From positions 822,073-886,072 of the forward strand of contig NZ_JYNS01000001.1 in the NCBI RefSeq assembly GCF_000934725.1: DNA of 64,000 nt, in the 5' to 3' direction. Below, one piece after another: positions 35,293 to 44,538 of the stretch; position 1 is the stretch's first letter, and each line of letters opens with the position of its first letter. A program made the position numbers and the translations under genes. This DNA comes from Methyloterricola oryzae. Its GTDB lineage: Bacteria; Pseudomonadota; Gammaproteobacteria; Methylococcales; Methylococcaceae. The notes beneath the pieces are model-generated. The model was not told where the DNA came from, did no database searches, and saw only the letters and a program-made list of their open reading frames with translations.

Positions 35293-36099
35293 CTAGGCGC
35301 TCAGGGCCAGCCACAGCATTCTGCCGCCGATGACGAGGATTGCCAAGGCAAACAGTTTTTTGAGGTGTCCGGTGGGCAGCCGGTGGGCCAGGCGCGCACC
35401 CAGCGGTGCCAGCAGCACCGAACTGACGACGATTCCGGCCAGGGCCGGCAGATACACGTAACCCAGGCTGCCCGCGGGCAGGGCCGGCTGCTGCCAGCCG
35501 AGCAGGATGTAGCTCGCCGAGCCCGCCACGGCGATGGGAAAACCACAGGCACTGGAGGTGGCCACTGCCTCGCGCATGTTGAAGCCCAGACGGGCGAACA
35601 GGGGCACGCTCAAGGTGCCGCCGCCGATGCCTACAATGGCCGAAAGCATGCCGATCGCCGCCCCCGCGACCGTCATCCGCAAAACCCCGAGACGCCAGGG
35701 GGGCACCGCGCCGCCATCGTTCGTTACCAGCATGCGTGTGGCCACGGCCAGCAGGAACAGGGCGAAACTGAGTTTGAGCACGATCACCGGCAGATGGTCG
35801 GCCAGCACCGAACCGAGCACCGTGCCGGCCAGGATGCCGGGCGCAATGCGCATCGCCAGAGGCCAGCGCACGGCGCCGCGGCGGTGGTGAGCGTATACCG
35901 ACGAGATCGAGGTCACCACGATGGTGGCCAGCGACGTGGCGATCGCGGTGATCGGGATCAGATCGCCCGGAAACCCTTCGCGCGCCAGTTGCCACATCAG
36001 GAACGGCACGATCACGATGCCGCCGCCGATCCCGAAAAGGCCCGACAAGAGGCCTGCCAGGCAGCCGAAGCCGAGATAGAGCACGAGGGTTTGCAGCAT
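35293..36099 (-). CDS. TauE/SafE-family sulfite/anion exporter
   Basis: A 268-residue membrane protein with seven to eight hydrophobic helices and the internal duplication typical of the family: SGLFGIGGGIVIVPFL near residue 20 and AIVGIGGGTLSVPLFARLG near residue 155. TauE/SafE proteins export sulfite, sulfoacetate or other small sulfonated or organic anions. The substrate is not predictable. The gene is divergent from cca, with about 77 bases between starts. Confidence 0.85.
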   Translation of the reverse strand: MLQTLVLYLGFGCLAGLLSGLFGIGGGIVIVPFLMWQLAREGFPGDLIPITAIATSLATIVVTSISSVYAHHRRGAVRWPLAMRIAPGILAGTVLGSVLADHLPVIVLKLSFALFLLAVATRMLVTNDGGAVPPWRLGVLRMTVAGAAIGMLSAIVGIGGGTLSVPLFARLGFNMREAVATSSACGFPIAVAGSASYILLGWQQPALPAGSLGYVYLPALAGIVVSSVLLAPLGARLAHRLPTGHLKKLFALAILVIGGRMLWLALSA

Positions 36100-36176
36100 G
36101 ACGAAAGACTTTGGGCACCGCGGCGCGTCACGGCGCCTTCACGGTAATTGAAAGCAGCGGGCGTTTCAACGAAGCC

Positions 36177-37412
36177 ATGCAGATATTTCTTGTGGGCGGG
36201 GCGGTACGCGACCGATTGCTCGGCTTGCCGGTCAAGGAGCGCGATTGGGTGGTGGTCGGGTCCACGCCCGAGCAGATGCAGCAACTGGGGTATCGCTCGG
36301 TGGGTCGCGATTTCCCGGTTTTCCTCCATCCCGAAACCCGCGAGGAGTATGCCTTGGCGCGCACCGAGCGCAAGACCGCCCCGGGTTACCGCGGCTTCGA
36401 CGTGGATGCCCTGCCGGCGGTGACCCTGGAGCAGGACCTGATGCGCCGCGACCTGACCATCAACGCCATGGCGCTGGATTCGGAGGACGCGATCATCGAC
36501 CCCTACGGCGGCCAGCGCGACCTGGAGCAACGGCTGTTGCGGCACGTCTCGCCCGCCTTCGCCGAAGACCCGGTGCGGGTCCTGCGCGTGGCGCGTTTCG
36601 CGGCGCGCTATGCCCACCTGGGTTTCAGCGTCGCGCATGAAACCCTTGAACTGATGCGCGCCATGGCCGAATCGGGCGAAGTCGATGCCCTGGTGGCGGA
36701 ACGGGTTTGGGCTGAACTGGTCAAGGCGCTGGGCGAACGCACGCCGACCGCTTTTTTTGAGGTACTGCGGGAGGCCGGCGCGATGCCGCATTTGTTTCCG
36801 GAACTGGAGGCCTTGTTCGGCGTGCCGCAGCCGCCGGGGCCGCACCCTGAGATCGACACCGGCGTCCACACCCTGCTGGTGCTGGAGCAGGCAACCCGGC
36901 TCAGCCCCTCCCCCCGCGTCCGTTTCGCCGCCCTGGTGCACGACCTGGGCAAGGCGCTGACGCCGCCCGAGTCCTGGCCCCGCCACCACGGCCACGAGAA
37001 GCGCGGCCTGGCGCCCCTCGATGCCCTCTGCGAGCGCCTCAAGGCACCCAAGGACTACCGGCGACTGGCCAGCCAGGTCATGCAGTATCACGGCCTGTGC
37101 CACCGCGCCCTGGAGCTTCGGCCTTCCACCCTGGTGGACCTGCTGCAGCGCCTCAATGCCCTCCGCCCCCAGCACGATTTGGAGGCCTTCCTCTGTGCCT
37201 GCGAGGCCGACGCTCGCGGTCGGACCGGCCTGGAGGCGCGTGAATATCCGCAGGCGGACCACCTGCGACGGGCGCGCGAGGCGGCCCTGAGCGTCGACGC
37301 GGAACCCTTCCTGCGCCAGGGCCTGAGCGGAACGGCACTGGGTCAGGCGATGCGGGAAGCGCGCATCCACGCGGTGCGCAGCCAGGTTTGCAGGGCCGGA
37401 AGCGGCCCTTGA
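36177..37412 (+). CDS. cca: multifunctional CCA tRNA nucleotidyltransferase
   Basis: This enzyme adds or repairs the 3' CCA of tRNAs. The 411-residue protein begins with [20 protein letters not shown], then the RDW catalytic carboxylate region, [13 protein letters not shown] and the [16 protein letters not shown] helix. An HD phosphohydrolase domain follows ([14 protein letters not shown]), the mark of the longer gammaproteobacterial form with phosphatase and phosphodiesterase activity. The start at 36177 puts the GGAVRD loop at the usual place. Confidence 0.95.
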   Translation: MQIFLVGGAVRDRLLGLPVKERDWVVVGSTPEQMQQLGYRSVGRDFPVFLHPETREEYALARTERKTAPGYRGFDVDALPAVTLEQDLMRRDLTINAMALDSEDAIIDPYGGQRDLEQRLLRHVSPAFAEDPVRVLRVARFAARYAHLGFSVAHETLELMRAMAESGEVDALVAERVWAELVKALGERTPTAFFEVLREAGAMPHLFPELEALFGVPQPPGPHPEIDTGVHTLLVLEQATRLSPSPRVRFAALVHDLGKALTPPESWPRHHGHEKRGLAPLDALCERLKAPKDYRRLASQVMQYHGLCHRALELRPSTLVDLLQRLNALRPQHDLEAFLCACEADARGRTGLEAREYPQADHLRRAREAALSVDAEPFLRQGLSGTALGQAMREARIHAVRSQVCRAGSGP

Positions 37413-37562
37413 ACACGCATCCGGCTGGCCGGGGCCCGCTATGGGATTGCGCCCAGACGCGGTATCATTCCCGCGCGGAAGCAGCAGCCCGCCTGGGTTG
37501 ACTCGATCCAGTACGCGCTGCGCCCCATCATCCAATAATCGAGAAAAACCGAAGAGGAAGCC

Positions 37563-40244
37563 ATGGGAAACTGGAAACGCCTGCTGACGATCACCGCCGC
37601 GGTCCTGATCGGCCTGCTCTTACTCGGTGTCGTCGCGGGCATCTCGTTGACCCACTTCCTGATGGACTTCTGGTGGTTCAGCTCACTGGACTACGGCGGC
37701 TATTTCTGGCTGCGGGTGTTATACCGCTACATCCTGTCCGGCAGCGTCACCATCTTCTTCTTCCTGATCTTCTTCCTGAACTTCTGGGCGGCCTCGCGCT
37801 ACCTGGGGGTTGATCAGGACGACTTCGCCGCCATGTCCCGCAGCGCCACGGGGACCCGCTCCCTGAACCTGCTGCGCATGTTCCAGACCGGCTCCCTGCA
37901 AGTCTACACGCCGCTCTCGCTGATTTTGGCGATCATGGTCGCAGCGCCGTTTTACCAGCACTGGGAAGACGCCTTGCTGTTCGCCTTCGGTCCAGACTCC
38001 AACGTGCTGGACCCCTATTTCGGACACGACATCAGCTTCTACCTGATGCGGTTGCCCATATTCGAAATCGTCCAGTCCGTGTTGCTGGTCACTTCGATCA
38101 TCCTGATCATCGCCATCACCATCCTCTACTGGATCGAACACCATCTGGTGCCGGCCGAGCGGCGCGAATGGCCGGTGGGCGCCAAGCTGCATCTGGGCGG
38201 CCTCATCATGATCACGGCACTGATCATGGCCTGGGGCTACATCCTCGAGCGCGACGACCTGCTTTATCTGTCCAAGCACGAGCCGATCTTCTTCGGCCCG
38301 GGCTTCGTGGAGATGCGCTATTTCCTGCCCCTGATCTGGGTGTCCGCCCTCACCGTGATCGGCGGCGCCGTCTGCGGCATCACCTATGTGGAGATCGGGC
38401 GCGGCCTGCGTGGACTGATCGCCTGCGTGGTGTTGTTCTTCCTCGCGCTGGGCCTGCGCCATTTCGAGCACATTCCCGAAATTCTCGACCGTTTCGTGGT
38501 CAAGCCCAACCCGGTCAAGGTCGAAAGGGAATTCATGGCCAACAATATCGAGGCAACCCAGTCGGCCTATGACCTGAATCGGATCCGGACGCTCAATGTC
38601 ACGGCGGAGTGGTCTCCTGAAACCATCGATCCCCACGTGCGCGAGCACCTGCACAACATTCCCATCTGGGACCCCGGGTTCCTGGACGATGTGTACCAGC
38701 AGCTGCAGGGCATCCGGCCTTACTACAACTTCACGGACGTTGACGTGGCGCGCTACGAGATCAAGGGCGTCACCGAACAGGTGAACCTGGCGGCCCGCGA
38801 AATCAACATCGACAAGCTCCCGCGGGAAGCCCAGAACTGGGAGAACACCCATTTGCGCTATACCCACGGTTACGGCGCGGTGATCACGCCCGCTTCGCAA
38901 AGCGGCGACCAGCCCATGCAGTGGTTCCTGCGGGACCTCAACCTGCAGTCGGACGTGGGCTTTTCCGTCGAGAAGCCGGACATCTATTTCGGCACGGAGA
39001 ACCTCCAGTATGCGGTGGTGCCCAACAAGCTGAAGATCGTCGATATTTCCAGCTTCGACATGGAATCCAGCCAGAATTACACCGGCAAGGACGGCGTCCA
39101 GATTTCATCCCTGTTCCGCAAGCTGATCACGGCGATCTATTTCCGCGACGAGAAGCTGTTCTTCTCGGTGAACATCGACGGCAACAGCAAGGTGCTGTTC
39201 CGCCGCAACATCACCGAACGCATCAAGACGCTGACGCCGTATCTGTCCCTGGACGGCGACCCGTACATCGTGGTCACCCCCAAGCGCATGTACTGGATCC
39301 AGGACGCCTATACCACATCCAACTGGTATCCGGTCTCCAAGTCAACCAAGTTCAAGTTCCGCGGCGATGAGAAACCGACGGAGTTCAACTACATCCGCAA
39401 CTCGGTCAAAATCGTGGTCGACGCCTTCGGCGGCTCCACCGACTACTACATCGCCGACCCCGAAGATCCCATCATCCAGGGCTACCGCAACGCCTATCCG
39501 GGCCTGTTCAAGGACATCCGCGAAATGCCGCCCTTGCTGCGGGAGCAACTGCGCTACCCGCGCGATATCCTGAGCATCAAGATGGGCGTGTACGCCAAAT
39601 ACCATCAAACCGACCCGGCGCTGTTCTACCAGCAGGCGGAAACCTGGGACTTCGCCAAGGTGAACGACAAGCCGGTGGAGCCCTACTATCTGACCACCCT
39701 GCTGGTTGGCGCGGATGAACTGCAGGATTTCGTCCTGCTCAATCCCATGACCCCTGTCGGGCGCAGCAACCTCAGCGCGCTGGCGGTTGCCGGCAATCAG
39801 AAGTTTGGCGCCGACGGCAGCGGCTTCAAGGAGGAGATCGTCGTCTACAAGTTCAGCCGCGAAGTTCAGGTGGACGGCCCCTCACAGGTCAGCGCACTGA
39901 TCGATCAAGACCCCGAAATTGCCCGCCTGTTCTCCCTATGGGACCAGCGTGGCTCGCACGTGCTGCGCGGCCGCATCATCCTGCTGCCCATCGGGCGCTC
40001 CCTGCTCTACGTGCAGCCCATCTACCTCGTGTCGACGGGCAACATAAAGATTCCCGAATTGACCCGGGTGATCCTCTCCATGGGTAACATCGTGGTGATG
40101 GAAACCTCGCTGGAAGAAGCCGTGAACAAACTTGAAGCACGTATCAAGGCCATACAGGGGCCCATCCCGGCGATACCCGCAGGTGCCAAGCCTGCACCAC
40201 AGCCCGCCCCGGAAAAACAGCCGTCCCTGAGCCCCATGCCCTAG
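37563..40244 (+). CDS. UPF0182 family large membrane protein
   Basis: An 893-residue protein with seven or so membrane helices in the first 310 residues (for example SLILAIMVAAPFYQHWEDAL and the FFFLIFFLNFW helix), then a long extracytoplasmic region containing ERFMANNIEATQSAYDLNRI-like sequence and RILYPYFNFTDVDVARYEI-like strands (see 38530-38790), and a Pro-rich C-terminus. This is the layout of UPF0182/COG1615 proteins, whose function is unknown. GAGGAAGCC precedes the ATG. It stands alone between cca and thiO. Confidence 0.85.
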   Translation: MGNWKRLLTITAAVLIGLLLLGVVAGISLTHFLMDFWWFSSLDYGGYFWLRVLYRYILSGSVTIFFFLIFFLNFWAASRYLGVDQDDFAAMSRSATGTRSLNLLRMFQTGSLQVYTPLSLILAIMVAAPFYQHWEDALLFAFGPDSNVLDPYFGHDISFYLMRLPIFEIVQSVLLVTSIILIIAITILYWIEHHLVPAERREWPVGAKLHLGGLIMITALIMAWGYILERDDLLYLSKHEPIFFGPGFVEMRYFLPLIWVSALTVIGGAVCGITYVEIGRGLRGLIACVVLFFLALGLRHFEHIPEILDRFVVKPNPVKVEREFMANNIEATQSAYDLNRIRTLNVTAEWSPETIDPHVREHLHNIPIWDPGFLDDVYQQLQGIRPYYNFTDVDVARYEIKGVTEQVNLAAREINIDKLPREAQNWENTHLRYTHGYGAVITPASQSGDQPMQWFLRDLNLQSDVGFSVEKPDIYFGTENLQYAVVPNKLKIVDISSFDMESSQNYTGKDGVQISSLFRKLITAIYFRDEKLFFSVNIDGNSKVLFRRNITERIKTLTPYLSLDGDPYIVVTPKRMYWIQDAYTTSNWYPVSKSTKFKFRGDEKPTEFNYIRNSVKIVVDAFGGSTDYYIADPEDPIIQGYRNAYPGLFKDIREMPPLLREQLRYPRDILSIKMGVYAKYHQTDPALFYQQAETWDFAKVNDKPVEPYYLTTLLVGADELQDFVLLNPMTPVGRSNLSALAVAGNQKFGADGSGFKEEIVVYKFSREVQVDGPSQVSALIDQDPEIARLFSLWDQRGSHVLRGRIILLPIGRSLLYVQPIYLVSTGNIKIPELTRVILSMGNIVVMETSLEEAVNKLEARIKAIQGPIPAIPAGAKPAPQPAPEKQPSLSPMP

Positions 40245-40362
40245 GGCACCGCCTGCACAGAGCCAGCCGGCAGCAAGCAACACACCGCAGCGCCTCTGCT
40301 GCGAAGCAGCCTGTTGGCATTTTGCCCGACATTCGACGAAAGCACATGCATCGATCATCGTC

Positions 40363-41472
40363 ATGGATCAACGCGCCTCTCTGAGTTCGGACGTACTCGT
40401 CGTCGGCGGCGGGGTCATTGGGCTCCTGTGCGCGCGCGAGCTGGCCGGCACCGGTGCCAGCGTCACGGTGCTAGAACGCCAGGCCATCGGCCAGGAATCG
40501 TCCTGGGCCGGCGGCGGCATCCTGTCCCCCCTCTATCCCTGGCGCGCACCCGAAGCCATAACCACCCTGAGCCGCTGGAGCCAACGGGCGTATCCGGGGC
40601 TAACCGCAGAACTCAGCGAATCCACGCGCATCGATCCCGAATGGATTCCATCCGGGCTGGTCATCAGCAATCCGGAGGACGCCGAAGAGGCTGTCGCCTG
40701 GTGCGAACGACAGGCTGTCCGCCATGAGCGGATCGCCCGGGGTGAATTGCAAAGCCTGGAACCGCGCCTGGGCCCGACAAGCGACTTTGGCGGCATACAC
40801 CTGCCTGACATTGCCCAAGTGCGCAACCCCAGACTGCTGGCGGCGCTGCGCGAGGACCTGGTCAGGCGCGGCGTCCGGCTGATTGAGCACCAGGAAGTGG
40901 TGGGGCTGGTACAACTGCCGGACCGGATCGGGGCTGTCCGCACCCGCACCCAGCGGTTCACGGCACAAAACTACCTGATTGCCTCGGGTGCCTGGTCGCC
41001 CCTGGTGGAGCCGGGATTGGGGCAGTTGCCACCGATCGAACCCGTGAAAGGCCAGATGCTGGTTTTCGCCGCCAAACCGGGCCTGATACGGCACATCGTC
41101 CTCCACCATGGTCGCTACCTGATTCCGCGCCGGGATGGCCGCATCCTGGTGGGCAGCACCGTCGAGCATACGGGCTTCGACAAAAGCACGACGGATGAAG
41201 CCCGCGACGCCCTGATCGCATTTGCCCATGGGCTCTTGCCGGCACTGACCGCCTATCCGGTCGAAAAGCACTGGGCAGGACTGCGGCCCGGTTCCCCCGA
41301 AGGTATTCCCAGCATCGGCCGGCACCCGGAAAAAACCAACCTGTACTTCAACTGCGGACAATTCCGCAATGGCTTCGCCCTGGCTCCAGCCTCCGCCAGA
41401 CTCCTGGCCGACCTCATGCTCGGGCGTGAGCCCTGCGTGGCCGCCGAGCCCTACCGCGTGGGCGCGCGCTGA
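40363..41472 (+). CDS. thiO: glycine oxidase ThiO
   Basis: ThiO oxidises glycine to the imine used for the thiazole ring of thiamine. The 369-residue flavoprotein has the FAD dinucleotide motif VLVVGGGVIGLLCARELA, the SSWAGGGILSPLYPW block that is typical of ThiO, and the C-terminal HWAGLRPGSPEGIPSIGRHP followed by NLYFNCGQFRNGFALAP. Other D-amino acid oxidases of this fold remain possible, but the SPLYPW segment favours ThiO. No thiS or thiG lies nearby. Confidence 0.88.
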   Translation: MDQRASLSSDVLVVGGGVIGLLCARELAGTGASVTVLERQAIGQESSWAGGGILSPLYPWRAPEAITTLSRWSQRAYPGLTAELSESTRIDPEWIPSGLVISNPEDAEEAVAWCERQAVRHERIARGELQSLEPRLGPTSDFGGIHLPDIAQVRNPRLLAALREDLVRRGVRLIEHQEVVGLVQLPDRIGAVRTRTQRFTAQNYLIASGAWSPLVEPGLGQLPPIEPVKGQMLVFAAKPGLIRHIVLHHGRYLIPRRDGRILVGSTVEHTGFDKSTTDEARDALIAFAHGLLPALTAYPVEKHWAGLRPGSPEGIPSIGRHPEKTNLYFNCGQFRNGFALAPASARLLADLMLGREPCVAAEPYRVGAR

Positions 41473-41478
41473 TTTTTC

Positions 41479-41508
41479 TTGTAGCCTCCGAGATGGCTTG
41501 ACTATAAT
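41479..41508 (+). promoter_or_regulatory. promoter of tRNA-Thr
   Basis: A perfect -10 TATAAT at 41503-41508 follows TTGTAG (41479-41484) after 18 bases. The tRNA starts 14 bases downstream, and a GC-rich discriminator (GGCGG) follows the -10, as in stringently controlled stable RNA promoters. Confidence 0.6.
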
Positions 41509-41521
41509 AGGCGGCCCTAAA

Positions 41522-41597
41522 GCCGGTGTAGCTCAGTCGGTAGAGCAACACATTCGTAATGTGTGGGTCAGCGGTTCGAATCCGCTCACCGGCTCCA
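41522..41597 (+). tRNA. tRNA-Thr (anticodon CGT)
   Basis: A 76-base cloverleaf. The acceptor stem GCCGGTG pairs with CACCGGC. The D-loop has AGCTCAGTCGGTAGAGC, the anticodon arm is ACACA-TTCGTAA-TGTGT with anticodon CGT reading ACG codons, and the T-arm has GGTTCGAATCC. The CCA end is encoded. A rho-independent terminator follows 8 bases later. tRNA genes are common integration sites, and remnants of foreign genes lie just downstream. Confidence 0.97.
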
Positions 41598-41604
41598 CAA
41601 ATTC

Positions 41605-41635
41605 AAAGCCTTGCAGCAATGCAGGGCTTTTTTGT
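41605..41635 (+). terminator. rho-independent terminator after tRNA-Thr
   Basis: AAAGCCTTGCA-GCAA-TGCAGGGCTTT forms a stem of about 10 pairs with one mismatch, followed by TTTTG. It ends the tRNA transcript. Confidence 0.8.
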
Positions 41636-41811
41636 TTTGGGCGGGGTTAGGATGCGCGTGCTACGGAGCCTTTACGGTAGCCGCCACGAGAGATCGACAA
41701 CGCAGTCCGTCGGTTCTTCGACCCATTCAATGCCTAGGTCGCCCTTCGGCTTTAGGTTGATGCTGGCGCGGCGGATCTGTGTAGTCATTGCTTCCGGATT
41801 GGGGGACAAAT

Positions 41812-41909
41812 ATGGCGCACCGAGTGAATGTGATTTTCGACGATGCCGGAGGGCACCAACTTGAGGAAATTCCCACGGGCGAGCGCAGCAAGCTGATCAA
41901 TCCGGCAGT
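41812..41909 (+). pseudogene. truncated ribbon-helix-helix antitoxin
   Basis: From an ATG with a GGGGGA ribosome binding site the frame reads AHRVNVIFDDAGG, then HQLEEIPTGERSKLINPAVS. This is the N-terminal strand, turn and helix of RHH antitoxins (AHRVNVxxDD, then xxIPxGERSxxIN). At about 41909 the similarity stops and, in another frame, Uma2-like sequence begins. The wing helix, the toxin-binding tail and the toxin are missing, so this is a remnant fused by deletion to the next pseudogene. Confidence 0.5.
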
Positions 41910-42266
41910 TTCATCGCCGAGAACCTGTTTTCTCGCCTTCGCAACCGCTTCCGAGCCACGCCTTGTCGCAGCTATATCGCCGACATGACGGTGAAGGTGG
42001 ATCGGGCATTCGCCAATAACTAAGCCGATGTGGTCGTAACCTGCTCGTCCAACCACACCGCCGCCTCCAACGCACCGAAAGACAATCTCATTGTCGAAGT
42101 GCTGTCCGCGAACACCGAAACCACCGATAGGCGGGAAAGGATGCGGGTTTGCGGTGGCATGGGCAGCTTGCGGGAATACGTGCCGGTGGCTTTACGAGCT
42201 ATGCCCAAAGGTCCGCCCGACTGGAAAACCTATAGTTCACCCGGTATGCCGGGAGATATGCAGTGA
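41910..42266 (+). pseudogene. broken Uma2-family restriction endonuclease-like gene
   Basis: One frame gives FIAENLFSRLRNRF, ATPCRSYIADMTVKVDRAF, then a TAA at 42021-42023, then ADVVVTC, DNLIVEVLSANTETTDRRER and SLREYVPV up to a TGA at 42264-42266. These are, in order, the core motifs of Uma2 (DUF820) nucleases of the PD-(D/E)xK fold: the ADMKVRV-like strand, PDVxVxC, LIVEVLSxST and DRREK. The N-terminus is absent and the frame is stopped once, where intact members usually have YYPDV. The protein is not made as such. Confidence 0.6.
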
Positions 42267-42371
42267 CGCTTAAGTAGCCCCATCCCAGCATCCGGCGCGG
42301 AGTGCGCTTCGTGGGAGTATGATAGGGCTGTAGAGTCACACTCTACTTCCTAATTCGCCCGCTGAAAAACC

Positions 42372-44354
42372 ATGTCCAACGCCCCCCAGTTCCCGATCCG
42401 GGATATCGCGTGGCTGAACCGGCACGCTGCCTCATCGTTGAAGCGCCTGCTGCCGCGCCTGGAATCCCGATTCGCCGCCGAGGTGGATCAAGATGAATGG
42501 CAGGGCTACGTACACCGGCTCCAGTCCCATTTTCCACGACTGTTCCGGTGTCTCCACGAACTGTATGGGGACCAGTACGACTTCTTTTATCACCTGGAAA
42601 GTATCCTCGGCACCGCCACCACCCTGTGGCTGGCCCGCCCCGGGGAATTGAAGACACTGGACGCCCTGAGGGAGAACGATCCCTACTGGTATCAGTCGCA
42701 GCGCCTGCTCGGCGCCATGTGCTATGTCGATCTGTTTGCCGGCAATCTGGCGGGATTGCGGGAACGGATTCCTTACCTATTGGAGTTGGGGGTCAACTAC
42801 ATCCATCTGATGCCGGTCTTCAGGGTACCCGAGGGCGACAATGACGGCGGATACGCGGTGTCTGATTATCGCCAGCTCGACCCACGCCTCGGCACCATGG
42901 AGGAATTGGCCGAACTGGCATCGGAGCTGCGCCGTCATGGCATCTCGCTCTGCCTGGACTTCGTCTTCAACCACACGTCCGATGAGCATGAATGGGCCAG
43001 GCGCGCGTCCGCCGGAGAAGAGGACTACCAGCAGTTTTATCGGATGTTCCCGGATCGCAGCCTGCCCGATGAATATGAACGGCACATGAGCCCCATCTTC
43101 CCCGACGAGCATCCGGGCAGCTTTACCTACCGCAACCGGATGCGCAAATGGGTCTGGACCAGCTTTCACAATTACCAGTGGGATCTCAACTATGAGAATC
43201 CACTAGTTTTCGATGCCATGTTGGCGGAAATGCTGTTTTTGGCCAATCGGGGCATCGAGATATTGCGCCTGGATGCGGTCGCCTTCATCTGGAAACGGAT
43301 CGGCACCAGTTGCCAGAACCTGCCGGAGGCGCACGTCGTTATCCAGGCCTATAACGCGCTGGCGCGTATCGCCGCCCCCGCCATGGTGTTCAAGTCGGAG
43401 GCTATCGTGCACCCCGACGAGGTGCGCAAGTATATAAGCGGTGAGGAGTGCCAGCTTTCCTACAACCCCCAACTCATGGCGCTACTGTGGGATTCGTTGG
43501 CGACGCGCCAGGTGAAGATTCTGAAGCAGGCCATGCTGCGCCGCTTTGCGATACCCCAAGGCTGCGCCTGGGTGAACTATGTCCGCTGCCATGATGATAT
43601 CGGCTTTGCGTTTTCCAATGAGGACGTCGAGGCCGTGAACCTGGATGCCGCTGCCCACCGGCGCTTTCTGACGGAGTTCTATACCGGGCGATTCAAGGGC
43701 AGTTTTGCCAAGGGCATGCCATTCCAGGAAAACCCGGAATCTGGAGATGCCCGCATTTCGGGCACCTGCACCTCGCTGGCCGGGTTGGAAAGCGGCCTGG
43801 AGAAACAGGATGACTCCGAAATCGATCTGGCGATTCAGCGCATTCTGTTGATTCATGGGGTCATCCTCACCATCGGCGGGATTCCCCTGATCTATCTGGG
43901 CGATGAGATCGGCATGCTAAACGACTACGGGTACGAGCGCGATCCTGACAAGATCGGCGACACCCGCTGGCTGCATCGCGCCGCTTTCGACTGGGAACGC
44001 GCCGAGCAGCGGCGGGATGCGCAGTCCATACCCGGCCGAATCTATCAGGGACTCTTGCACCTGATCCAGATTCGCCAGCAATACCCGGCCTTCGATCGCG
44101 CCGAGACGGAGATCGTCGACTCAGGTAACGACCATGTATTCGCCTACTTTCGCACCAGCGGCGACCACAGTGTGCTGGTGCTGGCCAACTTCAGCGAGAC
44201 CCTGCAGCGCATCGAGGGAAAGCGCCTGCGCCTGCTGGGCCTGCGGAAAAGCGTGGTGGATCTGGTGGCAGGCCGAACGATCGTCGCCGCCCATGCGTTG
44301 GAAGTGGAGCCCTATGATTTCATGGTGCTGGCCCGCTCCACCCGGCAATCGTGA
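42372..44354 (+). CDS. amylosucrase (GH13)
   Basis: Amylosucrase makes an alpha-1,4-glucan from sucrose with release of fructose. The 660-residue protein follows the Neisseria polysaccharea enzyme closely along its length: YVDLFAGNLAGLRERIPYL, VFRVPEGDNDGGYAVSDYR, the nucleophile Asp in ILRLDAVAFIWKRIGTSCQN, the acid/base Glu in VFKSEAIVHPDEV and the transition-state Asp in VNYVRCHDDIGF. The usual methanotroph context (sucrose phosphate synthase, phosphatase, fructokinase) is absent here: the gene stands alone next to remnant DNA. It could work on sucrose made elsewhere in the genome. Confidence 0.92.
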   Translation: MSNAPQFPIRDIAWLNRHAASSLKRLLPRLESRFAAEVDQDEWQGYVHRLQSHFPRLFRCLHELYGDQYDFFYHLESILGTATTLWLARPGELKTLDALRENDPYWYQSQRLLGAMCYVDLFAGNLAGLRERIPYLLELGVNYIHLMPVFRVPEGDNDGGYAVSDYRQLDPRLGTMEELAELASELRRHGISLCLDFVFNHTSDEHEWARRASAGEEDYQQFYRMFPDRSLPDEYERHMSPIFPDEHPGSFTYRNRMRKWVWTSFHNYQWDLNYENPLVFDAMLAEMLFLANRGIEILRLDAVAFIWKRIGTSCQNLPEAHVVIQAYNALARIAAPAMVFKSEAIVHPDEVRKYISGEECQLSYNPQLMALLWDSLATRQVKILKQAMLRRFAIPQGCAWVNYVRCHDDIGFAFSNEDVEAVNLDAAAHRRFLTEFYTGRFKGSFAKGMPFQENPESGDARISGTCTSLAGLESGLEKQDDSEIDLAIQRILLIHGVILTIGGIPLIYLGDEIGMLNDYGYERDPDKIGDTRWLHRAAFDWERAEQRRDAQSIPGRIYQGLLHLIQIRQQYPAFDRAETEIVDSGNDHVFAYFRTSGDHSVLVLANFSETLQRIEGKRLRLLGLRKSVVDLVAGRTIVAAHALEVEPYDFMVLARSTRQS

Positions 44355-44504
44355 CTTTTACAAGAGCTAGACCATGTCACGCAACCAAGGATGCCCCAAT
44401 GCAGCAGCAAATTACCGGCGGGTGACATCAGCGCGGACGCAAATCGGGAAAGCGGGCCTGGCGGTAGCTGAAAACAGGAGAAAGCGAGTACGCAATCTTC
44501 GATA

Positions 44505-44532
44505 TTGAGATATTCCCTGATCGTGGTAATGT
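44505..44532 (+). promoter_or_regulatory. sigma-70-like promoter of the candidate small RNA
   Basis: TTGAGA at 44505-44510, a 16-base spacer and TAATGT at 44527-44532. Transcription from it would start near 44539, exactly where the first hairpin of the candidate RNA begins. Confidence 0.45.
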
Positions 44533-44538
44533 TTCACG

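Larger units (their letters stand above)
41598..42371. other. 774-base stretch with gene remnants between tRNA-Thr and amylosucrase
   Basis: Apart from the terminator at 41605-41635, this stretch holds a truncated RHH antitoxin and a broken Uma2 gene (entered separately, 41812-42266). 41640-41811 shows no convincing gene. 42267-42371 should contain the amylosucrase promoter but no clear sigma-70 pair; the inverted repeat AGAGT-CACA-CTCT near 42333-42344 is a weak hairpin. Confidence 0.5.

Noticed and set aside
41672..41788. 38-residue minus-strand frame beginning TTQIRRASINLKPKG
   Set aside because: It is open from ATG to stop but very short, has no ribosome binding site that I trust and no known family. 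It may be another fragment of the remnant region.
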